A stretch of 64,000 nt of DNA from Pseudomonadota bacterium (GTDB lineage: Bacteria > Desulfobacterota > Binatia > UBA1149). Of the stretch, positions 37,394 through 46,051 are shown one piece after another. A program made the position numbers and the translations under genes. Location of the stretch: contig JACNKC010000097.1 in assembly GCA_014382245.1 (NCBI GenBank), positions 1-64,000 of the forward strand, read 5' to 3'. Within the stretch, counting starts at the first letter, position 1, and each line of letters opens with the position of its first letter. The notes under the pieces were generated by a model. That model saw nothing but the letters and a program-made list of their open reading frames with translations, searched no databases and was not told the DNA's origin.

Positions 37394-39475
37394 TCAGTCG
37401 CTGCCGGGGCGGTCAGCGGCCGGCGGTCTTGCTTTGAAATAGATCGCCTCCAGGCGCAGCAACGAGACAGTGGTCGGGTACACGCGAAAGTGTTCAGGCG
37501 GAGCAGACTCGCTGGCCTGGGGCAGAAGCAGCTCAAAGCTGAAGTCGGCCACGTGCTCCTGTCGCGTAAAAATGATGCGACGGGACTGGACGCGCTTGGC
37601 CGGCAGTGCCAGGTACACCGGCCCTCGTTTTTCGAGCAGGCGCACCAGGCCAGCCACCTGGTTGGTTCCCCTGCGGTTGTGGGCCTGCACGGGCAGAACC
37701 TCGCGCTGCCAGGTCAGCCAGAGCGGGGCAGACATGCCGAGGTAGTCGAGCCGGGAGTCGACCAGCAGCGTGGCATCGTCGGGAAGCAGGGCCGCGAAGT
37801 CGCGCAGTTGCGCCCAGGTGTTTGCCCAGGGCTGCCGTCCCCACATGGGCTGGGCGGGCAGCAACAGGCCCACGGCAAGCGCGACGCCGGCAGCCACGCC
37901 GGCCAGCCTGCCGCGTGCTGTTGTGCTCTCGGTCACCATGCGCGACACCGCCAGCGTGGCCAGCACCACCAGCAAGGGCGCCAGCACCGGCACCATGCGC
38001 CTGGAGGCCCAGGGCATGATGGTGCTCACGTGCGGGTCGTAGAACAGCAGCAGGGTCGTAAGGCCGCCGAAGACCAGGAAGAAGCCGTTGCCCGTGTGGC
38101 GCATCCGCTCCTGCCACGCCAGGCGCAAGCCCAGCGGAGCCAGCAACAGCAGTGGCCATCCCAGCCAGTCAACCGTCCAACCGGGCATGTGTTCGAAGGC
38201 ATCGTCCCTGCCCGCCCAGGCAAAGCTGGCGAGCAGCGCCGTCAACGCGCCGGCAGCGCAGAACCTGGCCAGGCCCAGGCGCCTGGCCCCCACCACGAAC
38301 AGCGCACACAGCGCCACGCCGACCAGCCCGGCGGCCAGCGGTTGCTCCAGCGCGGCAAAGACCACGCCTACCTTCATCCAGGTGAACGCCAGGTCCAGGG
38401 GACCGGTCCAGGCAGCCGGCAGCAGCAGCAACTCGGTTGCCAACAGGGCGGAGGCTGCGCCCAGGCCAACAGCAAAACGTGGAGGCAGGGGTCGGCAACC
38501 CAGTCCGTGGCGGCGCAACAGGGCCCGGGCCAGCAGCGACACCAGTACAAACAGCGCGAACTCAACGCGGGCCACCGCCGCCATGCCGAGCATCACACCC
38601 GCCAGGCCGGCGTCGCTGCTGCTGCCCTCTTCTTCCCAGCCGTCGAGCAGGGCGATTGCCGCCCAGGCAAAAAAACAGGCCAGCGGTGCCGGCAGGGCCA
38701 CGTGGCCGGCGTAGTACCAGCTGGCCGAGTACGCCAGGCCGAGCACGCCGAGCGAGGCCGCCACGGCGGGTACCCGTCGGCGCAGGAAAATCCACAGCGC
38801 CCAGGCGGCGAGCGAAAGCATGAGCCCGGAGAAAGCGCCGGAGCGCGCGGGGCCGGCCACCTCGCTGGAAATTGCAGCCCATAGCATCGGCAGGGGGTGA
38901 TGGGCCGGAAGCGCCACGCTGTCGTCGTGACCCAGGTGAATCATGGAGTGAGGCAAACGCGAGAAGGGCGGCTTCCATGCTGCCCCCGGCCATACAGAGC
39001 CGAAGACCCTGCGCCGGGTAAACGTGTGGAGCCCGGTGGCCACGGGGTCGTCTTTCTCCAGCGTGCCTGACAGGGCCAGGTGGTTGCCAGCTGCCATGTA
39101 TACGCTCGAATCCCAGGAGGCCAGCTGTGTCTGCCAGGCGGGCCAGTAGAGACAGAGTACGAGCAGGGCCACCAGCGGGCCCGCACCGGCTCTCGTCCTG
39201 CCGCCAGCGGGGTCACGTTGGCGCAGCCCCCTGGACATATAGCCAACGAGGCAGGCGCCGGCGTTGACCAGCAGCAGGGTGGGCAGTGAGTAAGACCCCG
39301 TGGCAACGAGCAGCAGCCCCACGGCGCTGGTCCACGCCACGCTCAGGGCTATGCGGCCGAATGCAGGTGGCAGGGCCGTACCGCGGGTTGAGCGCATGGC
39401 CTGGCCCGGTCCGTACAGCAGCAGGTACAGCGACACCGGTGCCAGCAATAGTCTGAACAGATCCGAGGGGTTCAC
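37394..39475 (-). CDS. Large membrane protein of the GT-C/ArnT-like glycosyltransferase type
   Basis: About 693 aa from the GTG at VNPSDLF; the TTG at 39541 would add 22 residues with no membrane or signal character. 11-13 membrane helices. The first large loop has the acidic GT-C feature SWDSSVYMAAGNHLALSGTLEKDDPV, followed by a long periplasmic stretch (WKPPFSRLPHSM, HHPLPMLW). A soluble C-terminal domain (residues about 580-690) ends the protein. The fold suggests transfer of a polyprenol-linked sugar to an envelope acceptor. Convergent with the TMTC-like gene. Substrate unknown. Confidence 0.75.
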   Translation of the reverse strand: MNPSDLFRLLLAPVSLYLLLYGPGQAMRSTRGTALPPAFGRIALSVAWTSAVGLLLVATGSYSLPTLLLVNAGACLVGYMSRGLRQRDPAGGRTRAGAGPLVALLVLCLYWPAWQTQLASWDSSVYMAAGNHLALSGTLEKDDPVATGLHTFTRRRVFGSVWPGAAWKPPFSRLPHSMIHLGHDDSVALPAHHPLPMLWAAISSEVAGPARSGAFSGLMLSLAAWALWIFLRRRVPAVAASLGVLGLAYSASWYYAGHVALPAPLACFFAWAAIALLDGWEEEGSSSDAGLAGVMLGMAAVARVEFALFVLVSLLARALLRRHGLGCRPLPPRFAVGLGAASALLATELLLLPAAWTGPLDLAFTWMKVGVVFAALEQPLAAGLVGVALCALFVVGARRLGLARFCAAGALTALLASFAWAGRDDAFEHMPGWTVDWLGWPLLLLAPLGLRLAWQERMRHTGNGFFLVFGGLTTLLLFYDPHVSTIMPWASRRMVPVLAPLLVVLATLAVSRMVTESTTARGRLAGVAAGVALAVGLLLPAQPMWGRQPWANTWAQLRDFAALLPDDATLLVDSRLDYLGMSAPLWLTWQREVLPVQAHNRRGTNQVAGLVRLLEKRGPVYLALPAKRVQSRRIIFTRQEHVADFSFELLLPQASESAPPEHFRVYPTTVSLLRLEAIYFKARPPAADRPGSD

Positions 39476-39598
39476 GCGCTTGCCGGGACATCGCGGCCCG
39501 TGTCCCGCCGAAATGCTGCCCGCCGTGGTCGGCGAACGCAATAGCTGACCGGCCCCGCTGGCGACAACTGCCCCCGGCCAGCCCTATGTCGCGAGCAC

Positions 39599-39632
39599 AA
39601 AAAAAGCGGCACCCCCCGAGAGGGGTGCCGCC
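39599..39632 (-). terminator. Rho-independent terminator of the Cys-rich secreted protein gene
   Basis: On the minus strand a GC-rich hairpin GGCGGCACCCC-TCTC-GGGGGGTGCCGC is followed by seven Ts. Stem of at least ten pairs, four-base loop. It lies 50 bases past the stop of the gene at 39682-40359. Confidence 0.9.
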
Positions 39633-39681
39633 GGTAGACTCTGCAGTCTTGTTGGTCAGGCCGGCAAGATCGCCGGAATTA

Positions 39682-40359
39682 TCAGGTGCCGGTTCCGCCG
39701 CCGCCCATTACAGCAAACTGGTTGCCGTCAGGGTCAGACACCACGATGGTCTGCGGTGCGAGGCTCGAGCATACACCCAAGGGGGGCAGGCCCAGGCCGG
39801 CGAGCAGGGTGTTCGTGTCGCCTTTGAACTTGACCTTGCCTTTGCCGCAACCCTTTACGCAAGGGAATACGCTCTGCACGGGGAAGTCGAAGATGGTGAT
39901 CGCGACTCCGGCCGCTAAGTCGTTAACCGTAGGACGGGTAACAGACTGCAGGCTCCAGCCAGTGGCTGCAGGGCCATCAATCGGCGTAACGCCGTCGATG
40001 TCCATGATGCCAGCACACTTGACCGACTGGGTCAGGTTGTAGCACTCGGCCGTGACGCCATCACTGCAGGGCACTTCAAGCTTACCCTTGTTCTGGTAGC
40101 TGCACGAGCCCTTGGGTCCGAACGAGTAGGCCGAGTAGTAGAAAGGCGGGGTGCAACCAGGTGTACCACCAGTGCTCGTGGATGTGTTGGTGCCCGGGTA
40201 GGTAATGCTACCTACGCAGGATGCAACCGCACGAACCATGGAAGACTTGATGCCCTTGGCTTTCTTCGGCATGTCAAACAGACAGCTTTCCGCGTTGGAA
40301 ACGCCTGCAGTAAAAGCGACCAGAGCAACGGCCGCCAGGAACATAGAAAATTTCTTCAT
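39682..40359 (-). CDS. Secreted Cys-rich protein of unknown function, probably highly expressed
   Basis: 225 aa. Signal peptide MKKFSMFLAAVALVAFTAG, cut after SNA. The mature part has ten cysteines in a Gly/Thr/Ser-rich context (VPCSDGVTAECYN, FPCVKGCGKGKVKF, GVCSSLAPQT). No enzyme motif recognised. Codon use and base composition are less GC-rich than neighbours, with AAG, ACC and GTA frequent. Expression signals are the best in the window: consensus promoter, GAGGAGG SD, strong terminator. It is a monocistronic unit. Candidate roles are a surface structural protein, adhesin or extracellular binding protein; no evidence chooses among them. Confidence 0.85.
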   Translation of the reverse strand: MKKFSMFLAAVALVAFTAGVSNAESCLFDMPKKAKGIKSSMVRAVASCVGSITYPGTNTSTSTGGTPGCTPPFYYSAYSFGPKGSCSYQNKGKLEVPCSDGVTAECYNLTQSVKCAGIMDIDGVTPIDGPAATGWSLQSVTRPTVNDLAAGVAITIFDFPVQSVFPCVKGCGKGKVKFKGDTNTLLAGLGLPPLGVCSSLAPQTIVVSDPDGNQFAVMGGGGTGT

Positions 40360-40714
40360 TGCGTCTTTTCCTCCTCTGGAAACGATCCGCCTGCCTAAGA
40401 CTGCAAAGCCCGGAGCAAAAACAGCTCCGTGTGATCACCCAGGGGCGGTGGCCACATGACTAGATTTCCCTGCAGCGGTCGTAAGGTTCCAGTTGCGTCG
40501 TTTATAGTAACTTGGCAGGCCGGTTGTCAAGGCCAAAAGCCGGGTCATTCTATTTTCGCGCTGTTTTTTACCCGGTTGGGGGGGTACCCGGTGATTTCTG
40601 TGTCCGTTCAGCAGCCTATTACGCGCCTGCGCGCTCAGCGGTACCGTGGTAGAATCGCGTTGCGGCCCAGAAATATCGCCCCCTCGATCGGGGGAGCAAC
40701 CCAACGGAACTCCA
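40360..40714. other. 355-bp intergenic region with divergent expression signals
   Basis: Holds the 135-nt leader and promoter of the Cys-rich gene on the minus strand (see 40501-40530) and a likely weaker plus-strand start for the glycosyltransferase cluster (TAGAAT at 40650-40655, no good -35). The leader contains no convincing riboswitch or long hairpin. The stretch ggttgggggggtacc is G-rich. No gene seen. Confidence 0.6.
40501..40530 (-). promoter_or_regulatory. Near-perfect sigma-70 promoter of the Cys-rich secreted protein
   Basis: Minus strand: -35 TTGACA (40530-40525), 18-bp spacer, -10 TATAAA (40506-40501). Predicted start about 40494, leader about 135 nt. This is the closest match to consensus seen in the window. 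Confidence 0.8.
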
Positions 40715-41743
40715 GTGAAACTGGTCATACAGATACCCTGCTACAACGAGGAGCAATGGCTGCCAGCCACCGTGGCCGAGCTGCCGCGGGCGTTGCGCGG
40801 TGTAGACGAGGTGGAGTTTCTCGTTGTAGACGACGGAAGCACTGATCGCACGGCCGATGTGGCCGCCGAGCTGGGTGTTGAGCACGTGGTCAGGGTGCCG
40901 GTAAACCAGGGCCTGGCGCGGGCTTTTTCGACCGGGCTCGACAAAGCGCTGCGGCTGGGCGCCGATATAATCGTTAACACCGACGCCGACAACCAGTATG
41001 ACGCCGCCTGCATACAGCAGCTGGTCGATCCTATTCTCAGGGGCGAGGCCGACATGGTGGTGGGCGACCGCGCGCCCTCGACCCTGGCCCATTTCTCGCC
41101 GATCAAGAAGCTGTTGCAGGCGATAGGGTCGGCAATAGTACGCGGCGTGTCGGGCACCAACGTACCCGACGTGACCAGCGGTTTTCGCGCGTTTTCGCGC
41201 GAAGCGGCGCTGCGCATGAACGTGGTTTCGGACTTCACCTATACCCTGGAGACCATAATACAGGCGGGCAAAAAGCAGCTATCGGTTGCCCACGTGGCCG
41301 TGGGGGTCAACGCCGACATGCGACCTTCACGGCTCTTTACGCGCACCTTTACCTACCTGACCAAGAGCCTGTCGACCATCGTGCGCATATACGCACTGTA
41401 CGAACCGCTGAGGTTTTTTTCGGCCATAGGCCTGGCCCTGCTCCTTGCGGGTTCGGCCCTGGGCGCACGCTTTCTCTACTTCTACCTCACCACGGGCGGC
41501 GAGGGGCACATTCAATCGCTGATACTGGTAGCGGTCCTGTTGCTGGCCGGTTTCCAGACCGTGCTCATAGGCATGGTGGCCGACCTGCTCGGTTCGAGCC
41601 GTCGCCTGCTAGAAGACACCCTGCTCAGGGTGCGCCGGCTCGAACTCGGCGAGACGGAGAATGGCCAACGGGAGAATGGCCAACGGGAGAATGGCCAACG
41701 AGAGAATGACCAACGCGAGAAAGAGCAGCGGGCGGGTAGATGA
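40715..41743 (+). CDS. GT2 glycosyltransferase, polyprenol-phosphate-hexose-synthase-like with two TM helices
   Basis: 342 aa. GT-A core: LVIQIPCYNEEQWLPATVAEL, VDDGSTDRTADVA, NTDADNQYD (DxD metal site), TSGFRAFSREAAL. Two C-terminal membrane helices (FSAIGLALLLAGSAL; ILVAVLLLAGFQTVLI) as in ArnC/GtrB/DPM2-type enzymes, which attach a sugar to undecaprenyl phosphate. Start GTG of VKLVIQIPCYN; upstream codons are not family-like. The tail carries five copies of a 15-bp repeat (ENGQR units). Its stop overlaps the next gene by ATGA. Confidence 0.9.
   Translation: MKLVIQIPCYNEEQWLPATVAELPRALRGVDEVEFLVVDDGSTDRTADVAAELGVEHVVRVPVNQGLARAFSTGLDKALRLGADIIVNTDADNQYDAACIQQLVDPILRGEADMVVGDRAPSTLAHFSPIKKLLQAIGSAIVRGVSGTNVPDVTSGFRAFSREAALRMNVVSDFTYTLETIIQAGKKQLSVAHVAVGVNADMRPSRLFTRTFTYLTKSLSTIVRIYALYEPLRFFSAIGLALLLAGSALGARFLYFYLTTGGEGHIQSLILVAVLLLAGFQTVLIGMVADLLGSSRRLLEDTLLRVRRLELGETENGQRENGQRENGQRENDQREKEQRAGR
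41657..41731. repeat. 15-bp minisatellite, five copies, at the 3' end of the GT2 gene
   Basis: gagaatggccaacgg: two exact copies, a third with one change, then two degenerate copies (gagaatgaccaacgc, gagaaagagcagcgg). Encodes ENGQR, ENGQR, ENGQR, ENDQR, EKEQR, a charged cytoplasmic tail. Confidence 0.95.
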
Positions 41744-44001
41744 GGGCTTGCCTCTTTGGCACCTACAATCGCCGTCACAGCGCCAATCGCATTTACGCGA
41801 GGGCCATAGCAGCGGCCGGCTTTGAGCTGGTCGAAATCCACGAGCCACTATGGGAGCGCACCCGCGACAAGGGCGCCGCGTACTTCGGGCCGCTTGGCCT
41901 GCTCAGGGGCCTGCTGGGGTGGCTCGCGGCTGCCGTTAAGCTGACCCGTCGTTGGTGGACAAGCGGCGGCACGCCGGTGGCCGTAGTGGGGTTCAACGGC
42001 CAGCTCGACGTGTTGCTGCTGCGCCTGGTGAGTCTGCGTCAAGGCCCGAGGGTGATTTTTGCGCCGCTGGTCTCGCTCACCGAGACCCTCGTTGACGACC
42101 GTGGTGTCTACCCAAGGGGCGGCATGGCGGCGCGCGCGCTGCGCTTGCTCGACAGGCTCAGCTGCCGGGTGGCCGACGTGGTGGTTGTCGACACCCAGGC
42201 CCACCGGCGCTATTTTGTCGACGTGCTGGGTGTGGCCGAAAAACGCGTGGTGGTCTGCTACCTGGGAGCCGACGCTGCGGTGTTCGGCGATGACGCTGAT
42301 TCCATTGTCACTGAGCCGCCCGACAAAGCCGAGCCGCCCGACGAAGCCGAGCAGCCCGACGAAGCTGCGCAGCCCGACGAAGCCGGGCGCTTGCGGGTGC
42401 TGTGGTTCGGCCAGTACCTGCCACTGCACGGCACGGATGTCATTGGGGGGGCGGTCGAGCAGCTGGCCGACCGCGACGACCTGTCCTTTCTGTTCGTGGG
42501 CACGGGCGAAGCACGGGCAGAGTTTGAGCAGAGGGTAAGGCAGAGTGGCGCGGTAGCCGAGTTCAAGGATTGGGTAGACTACGAACAGCTGCCCGCGCTC
42601 ATAGAAAAGGCCGACATCGTGCTGGGCGTGTTCGGCGACTCGGTGAAATCACGCATGGTTATACCCAACAAGGTCTACCAGGGGGCGGCCATGGGCCGTC
42701 CCGTGATAACGGCCGACTGTGAAGCCGTGCGCGAGGTGTTTACCGACGGTCGCGACCTGGTTCTGTGCGAAGCCGAGGCGGGTGCGCTTGCCGCGGCGAT
42801 AAGCTCGCTGGCGTCAACCGCGGGTCACCGTCGCAGCCTGGGTGAGGCGGCTGCCGAATTGATAACAGGGCGCTTCGGCGACCGGGAACTCGGCCGCTGC
42901 TGGGCCGGGCCACTTTCGGGCGAAGAAACAACAGCCGAGCAGACAGCCGTCGAAGGAACCGTCGCAGAAGGAACCGTCGCAGAAGGAACCGCCGTCGAAG
43001 AGCCCGACGTCATCGAGAGCACTGCGGACGACGAAGCACTGGTGGGCGTCGTCATACTCAATTTTAACAGCGCGCGGGCCACCCTGCGCTGCCTGCTGGC
43101 CGTGACCGGCAGCGATTACGGAAACCTGCGGGTCATGGTGGTCGACAACGCTTCTCAAGCCGCCGACCGACGCGAGCTTGAGGCCGGCATGGCCGGGCGC
43201 TTCGAGGCCCGGTTGTTACTCAACGACGAGAACCTCGGCTACGCGGGTGGCAACAACGCCGCGCTCAAGACGCTGTTCGGCGACGGTTGCCGCTACGTGC
43301 TCGTGCTCAACGGCGACACGCTGCCCACGCCCACGGCCATAAGTTCGCTGGTGGCTTGCGCCCGTCGAAATCCCCACTGCGGGCCGGTGGGCCCGAGGAT
43401 AGCGCGGGACTGGCCGGGCGCCCACAGCGCGTCGATAGGCGAGCGTTACTGGGCCACCGTGGCCTGGTTGCCACGCAGCCTGCTCAGGCCGCGACGACCG
43501 CGACAGACCAGCTACGAGGTCGGCGGTGTGCTGGGATGTGCCATGCTCATCAGCCGCGATCTTTACAACCGCGTAGGCGGCTTCGAGGAGGCTTACTTCG
43601 CGTACTACGAAGAAGTGGACTACTGCCTGCGCGCCCGGCGGGTAGGGATGCCACCGAGGGTGGAGCCCGGGGCCGAGATCGCGCATACCGGCTGGCGCGG
43701 CTTTGGCGGCGGCATGACGGGCCTGGCGGCCTATCTCAAGGCTCGCAACCTGTGGCAGCTGGGCTCGCGCCGGCTGGACCTGCTCGAGAAGCTGCTGTTC
43801 GTACCCGGCTACTTTGCCATGCTGAGCCTGAGCATGCTGGGCTACCTGTTCAGGGGCAGGATAAGCGTGCTGGTGGCCATGGGCAGGGGTGCCGCGGCAG
43901 GAATGGGCGGGGAAACCGGCCGCCCGCCGGATCATGTATTTGAATCGGGGGGCATTTCCCTGGTCGGCGGCGCGGAGCCACCGGGGGAAACCAGGCGGTG
44001 A
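41740..44001 (+). CDS. GT4-GT2 fusion glycosyltransferase with repeat linkers
   Basis: 753 aa. Residues 1-390 are a GT-B (GT4-like) enzyme: MRACLFGTYNRRHSANRIYARAI at the N-terminus, FLFVGTGEARAEFEQ, and NKVYQGAAMGRPVITADCEAVREVF in the donor site. Residues about 428-690 are a GT-A (GT2, rhamnosyl/WbbL type): LVGVVILNFNSARATLRCLLAV, VVDNAS, NLGYAGGNNAAL, VLVLNGDTLPTP (DxD variant NGD) and FAYYEEVDYCLRARRVG. A hydrophobic C-terminal segment follows. Two minisatellites encode PDEAE-type and GTVAE-type linkers. Joining two transferases suggests two successive sugar additions. Starts within the upstream stop. Confidence 0.88.
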   Translation: MRACLFGTYNRRHSANRIYARAIAAAGFELVEIHEPLWERTRDKGAAYFGPLGLLRGLLGWLAAAVKLTRRWWTSGGTPVAVVGFNGQLDVLLLRLVSLRQGPRVIFAPLVSLTETLVDDRGVYPRGGMAARALRLLDRLSCRVADVVVVDTQAHRRYFVDVLGVAEKRVVVCYLGADAAVFGDDADSIVTEPPDKAEPPDEAEQPDEAAQPDEAGRLRVLWFGQYLPLHGTDVIGGAVEQLADRDDLSFLFVGTGEARAEFEQRVRQSGAVAEFKDWVDYEQLPALIEKADIVLGVFGDSVKSRMVIPNKVYQGAAMGRPVITADCEAVREVFTDGRDLVLCEAEAGALAAAISSLASTAGHRRSLGEAAAELITGRFGDRELGRCWAGPLSGEETTAEQTAVEGTVAEGTVAEGTAVEEPDVIESTADDEALVGVVILNFNSARATLRCLLAVTGSDYGNLRVMVVDNASQAADRRELEAGMAGRFEARLLLNDENLGYAGGNNAALKTLFGDGCRYVLVLNGDTLPTPTAISSLVACARRNPHCGPVGPRIARDWPGAHSASIGERYWATVAWLPRSLLRPRRPRQTSYEVGGVLGCAMLISRDLYNRVGGFEEAYFAYYEEVDYCLRARRVGMPPRVEPGAEIAHTGWRGFGGGMTGLAAYLKARNLWQLGSRRLDLLEKLLFVPGYFAMLSLSMLGYLFRGRISVLVAMGRGAAAGMGGETGRPPDHVFESGGISLVGGAEPPGETRR
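42313..42384. repeat. 18-bp minisatellite, four copies, inside the GT4 half
   Basis: Units gagccgcccgacaaagcc, gagccgcccgacgaagcc, gagcagcccgacgaagct, gcgcagcccgacgaagcc. Encodes EPPDKA, EPPDEA, EQPDEA, AQPDEA inserted between the two Rossmann lobes of the GT-B fold. Confidence 0.95.
42952..42996. repeat. 15-bp minisatellite in the inter-domain linker
   Basis: gaaggaaccgtcgca twice exactly, then gaaggaaccgccgtc. Encodes EGTVAEGTVAEGTAV between the GT4 and GT2 halves. Confidence 0.95.
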
Positions 44002-45095
44002 ATGTAGCCCTGTCAGCTGTGGCGGGCACCCTGGGCGGCCCGGCCACTTACGCGATCGAGCTGGCCAGTGCCCTGGCAAAAGAGTTTCCCGCCGACGATT
44101 ACACCGTTTTTACCGACCAACCCGACGCCTTCGCTGGCCGTGTTGAGACTGTCAGGGTTCGCCTGCGCAGTGCCTGGGAGCAGCCGCTGTGGGATCACCT
44201 GTGGCTGCGCCGCGCCCTGCTCGGGCACCCGGCCGAGCTTTTTCACGGGACCAAGGGCGTGTTGCCGGGCCTGCTGGGGCGCCCGGGCGTGGTGACGGTG
44301 CACGACGTGGCCCACCTGGTCTATCCCGAGAGCTTCGCCCTGGCCCAGCGCCTGCACCTGGCCCTGGAGACCCCCCGCAGTATAAGCCTCGCCCAGGTGG
44401 TGCTCACCGATTCGCAGAGCACGGCCCGGGATCTTGCCAGCCACTACCCGGCCGTGAGCGACAAGGTGGAGGTGGTACCGCTGGGTGTACCCGCGGCCGG
44501 AGTGCGACCGGGCGACGACCAGATCGAGGCCTGGCGACGCGAGCAGGGCATAGGACCCCGGGTCATCGGCTACCTGGGCACGGTGCAACCGCGCAAGAAT
44601 CTCGACCTGCTGGTTGATGCTTTCAGCAGCCTGTCGGCCGGCAGTGACTTGCAGTTGCTGGTCGCCGGGCGATTGCGGCCGGGCTACCGGCCGGCGTTTC
44701 TCGACCGCGACCTGCCCGGGGTTCGCTACCTCGGGCCCCTGGACGACGAAGAGATTCCGCTGTTTCTCGGCAGCCTGCGCTGCATGGTTTCGCCATCTTC
44801 GTACGAGGGTTTCGGGCTCACCTTTCTCGAGGCCATGGCCGCCGGCTGCCCGGTGGTCGGCTTTGCCAACAGCTCCATACCCGAGGTGGTGGGAGAAGCG
44901 GGCCTGCTGGTCGAAAACGAAGACTCGGCGTCGCTGGCCGCGGCCATCGGCCGCCTGCTCGACGACGATGAGCTGGCCGAACAGCTGGCGAAGGCCGGCC
45001 TTGAGCGCGCCGCGAATTTTACCTGGTCGAACACCGCCCGTCTCACCCGCGCAGTCTACGCCCGGGCGCTGGCCGCTGGCCGGGGGCAGCAGTGA
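43998..45095 (+). CDS. GT4-family glycosyltransferase
   Basis: 365 aa GT-B enzyme. N-lobe: GTLGGPATYAIELASAL and HGTKGVLPGLLGRPGVVTVHDVAHLVYPE, the acceptor loop. C-lobe: VIGYLGTVQPRKNLDLLVDAF, then the GT4 signature MVSPSSYEGFGLTFLEAMAAGCPVVGFANSSIPEVVG with the EX7E-type Glu residues. Cytoplasmic, adds a sugar from a nucleotide donor with retention. GTG start overlaps the upstream stop (GTGA) and the next gene overlaps its stop, so translation is coupled. Confidence 0.95.
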   Translation: MNVALSAVAGTLGGPATYAIELASALAKEFPADDYTVFTDQPDAFAGRVETVRVRLRSAWEQPLWDHLWLRRALLGHPAELFHGTKGVLPGLLGRPGVVTVHDVAHLVYPESFALAQRLHLALETPRSISLAQVVLTDSQSTARDLASHYPAVSDKVEVVPLGVPAAGVRPGDDQIEAWRREQGIGPRVIGYLGTVQPRKNLDLLVDAFSSLSAGSDLQLLVAGRLRPGYRPAFLDRDLPGVRYLGPLDDEEIPLFLGSLRCMVSPSSYEGFGLTFLEAMAAGCPVVGFANSSIPEVVGEAGLLVENEDSASLAAAIGRLLDDDELAEQLAKAGLERAANFTWSNTARLTRAVYARALAAGRGQQ

Positions 45096-45991
45096 AAGTC
45101 ACCGCGGTAGTGCTCGACTGGAACGGACACCAGGACACGCTGGCCTGCCTGCGCAGCCTGCGCGAAGTACGCGGCCTGGACATCGTAGTGGTCGACAACG
45201 GCTCCAGCCCGCGGCTGGCGGAGGCCCGTGGCGACGAACTCAAGGGTGTGACCCTGCTGGAGAACGAGCAGAACCTGGGTTACGCGGGTGGCAACAACGT
45301 TGGACTGAAGCGCGCGCTGGCCGACGGGGCCGAGGCCGTGTGGGTGCTCAACAACGATACCGTGGTCGATCCCGAAGCGCTGGATCTCCTGCTGGCCTGC
45401 CTTGAGCGTCACCCGCGGGCAGCGGCCGTGGCGCCGGCGGTGCTTTCAGCCGACGACCCGAGACGCCTGTGGGTGGCCTGGGGCGAGGTCAACTGGTTGC
45501 AGAGCCTGGTGCGCCTGGTGGGGCAGGGACGCGAGTATGGCCCGCGCTGGCAGGGCGAGCGCGAGGTGCCGTGGCTGCCCGGTTGCTCGGTGCTGTTCAG
45601 GCGCGCGGCGTTGGAGGCGGTGGGCCTGTTCGACGAAAACTATTTTGCCTACCACGAAGACGTCGACTGGGCGGCGAGGGCGCGAGAGCTGGGCTGGAGC
45701 ATGCACTACAGCGGGCTGGCCACGGTCGTTCACCGCGGCAGCGCGAGCAGTGGCGGCTACTCGGGCTTCAAGCGCTACCTGAGCGCTCGCAACAGCGTTC
45801 TCTATGCGCGGCGCCACGGCAGTTTTCAGCAGCGGGTGCTGCTCGCGGCCGCCATAGTACTCACGCTGCCTTTTCAATACCTGCGCCGCCTGGCCACGGG
45901 CGAGCAGGGCGGGGTGTTGCTCAAACTACGCGGCTGGCTGGACGGCCTCGCTGGCCGTCCCATCCCCTTTGAGCAGCTCCACCTCCGCTGA
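45092..45991 (+). CDS. GT2-family glycosyltransferase (rhamnosyltransferase/WbbL-like)
   Basis: 299 aa GT-A enzyme. VTAVVLDWNGHQDTLACLRSL, IVVVDNGSS, NLGYAGGNNVGLKRAL, VWVLNNDTVVDPEAL (DxD variant NND), VPWLPGCSVLFRRAALEAVG and NYFAYHEDVDWAARARELGW with the catalytic Asp region. Same subfamily as the GT2 half of the fusion two genes upstream, which suggests duplication. A C-terminal hydrophobic helix may tether it to the membrane. Last gene before an inverted repeat. Confidence 0.95.
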   Translation: MKVTAVVLDWNGHQDTLACLRSLREVRGLDIVVVDNGSSPRLAEARGDELKGVTLLENEQNLGYAGGNNVGLKRALADGAEAVWVLNNDTVVDPEALDLLLACLERHPRAAAVAPAVLSADDPRRLWVAWGEVNWLQSLVRLVGQGREYGPRWQGEREVPWLPGCSVLFRRAALEAVGLFDENYFAYHEDVDWAARARELGWSMHYSGLATVVHRGSASSGGYSGFKRYLSARNSVLYARRHGSFQQRVLLAAAIVLTLPFQYLRRLATGEQGGVLLKLRGWLDGLAGRPIPFEQLHLR

Positions 45992-46008
45992 CCGAAAAGG
46001 GAAGACGT

Positions 46009-46051
46009 ACCTTTTCCCGGTTTCAGACCACGTCTCAAACCGGGAAAAGGT
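46009..46051. repeat. 15-bp perfect inverted repeat with alternative pairings
   Basis: Arms accttttcccggttt (46009-46023) and aaaccgggaaaaggt (46037-46051), 13-base loop. AGACGT (46003-46008) can instead pair with ACGTCT (46030-46035) in the loop, and agacc (46025-46029) with ggtct (46056-46060). No T tract on either strand, so not a standard terminator. It separates the first glycosyltransferase block from the next gene. Confidence 0.75.

Noticed and set aside
37376-38884. 502-aa plus-strand ORF opposite the GT-C gene
   Set aside because: Low-complexity Gln/Arg/His composition without motifs; the minus-strand frame has coherent membrane helices.
41657-42996. CRISPR-like arrays
   Set aside because: Repeats are 15-18 bp, directly adjacent with no spacers, in frame inside coding sequence; no cas genes.
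46009-46051. Intrinsic terminator
   Set aside because: The stem is excellent but neither strand has a following T tract.
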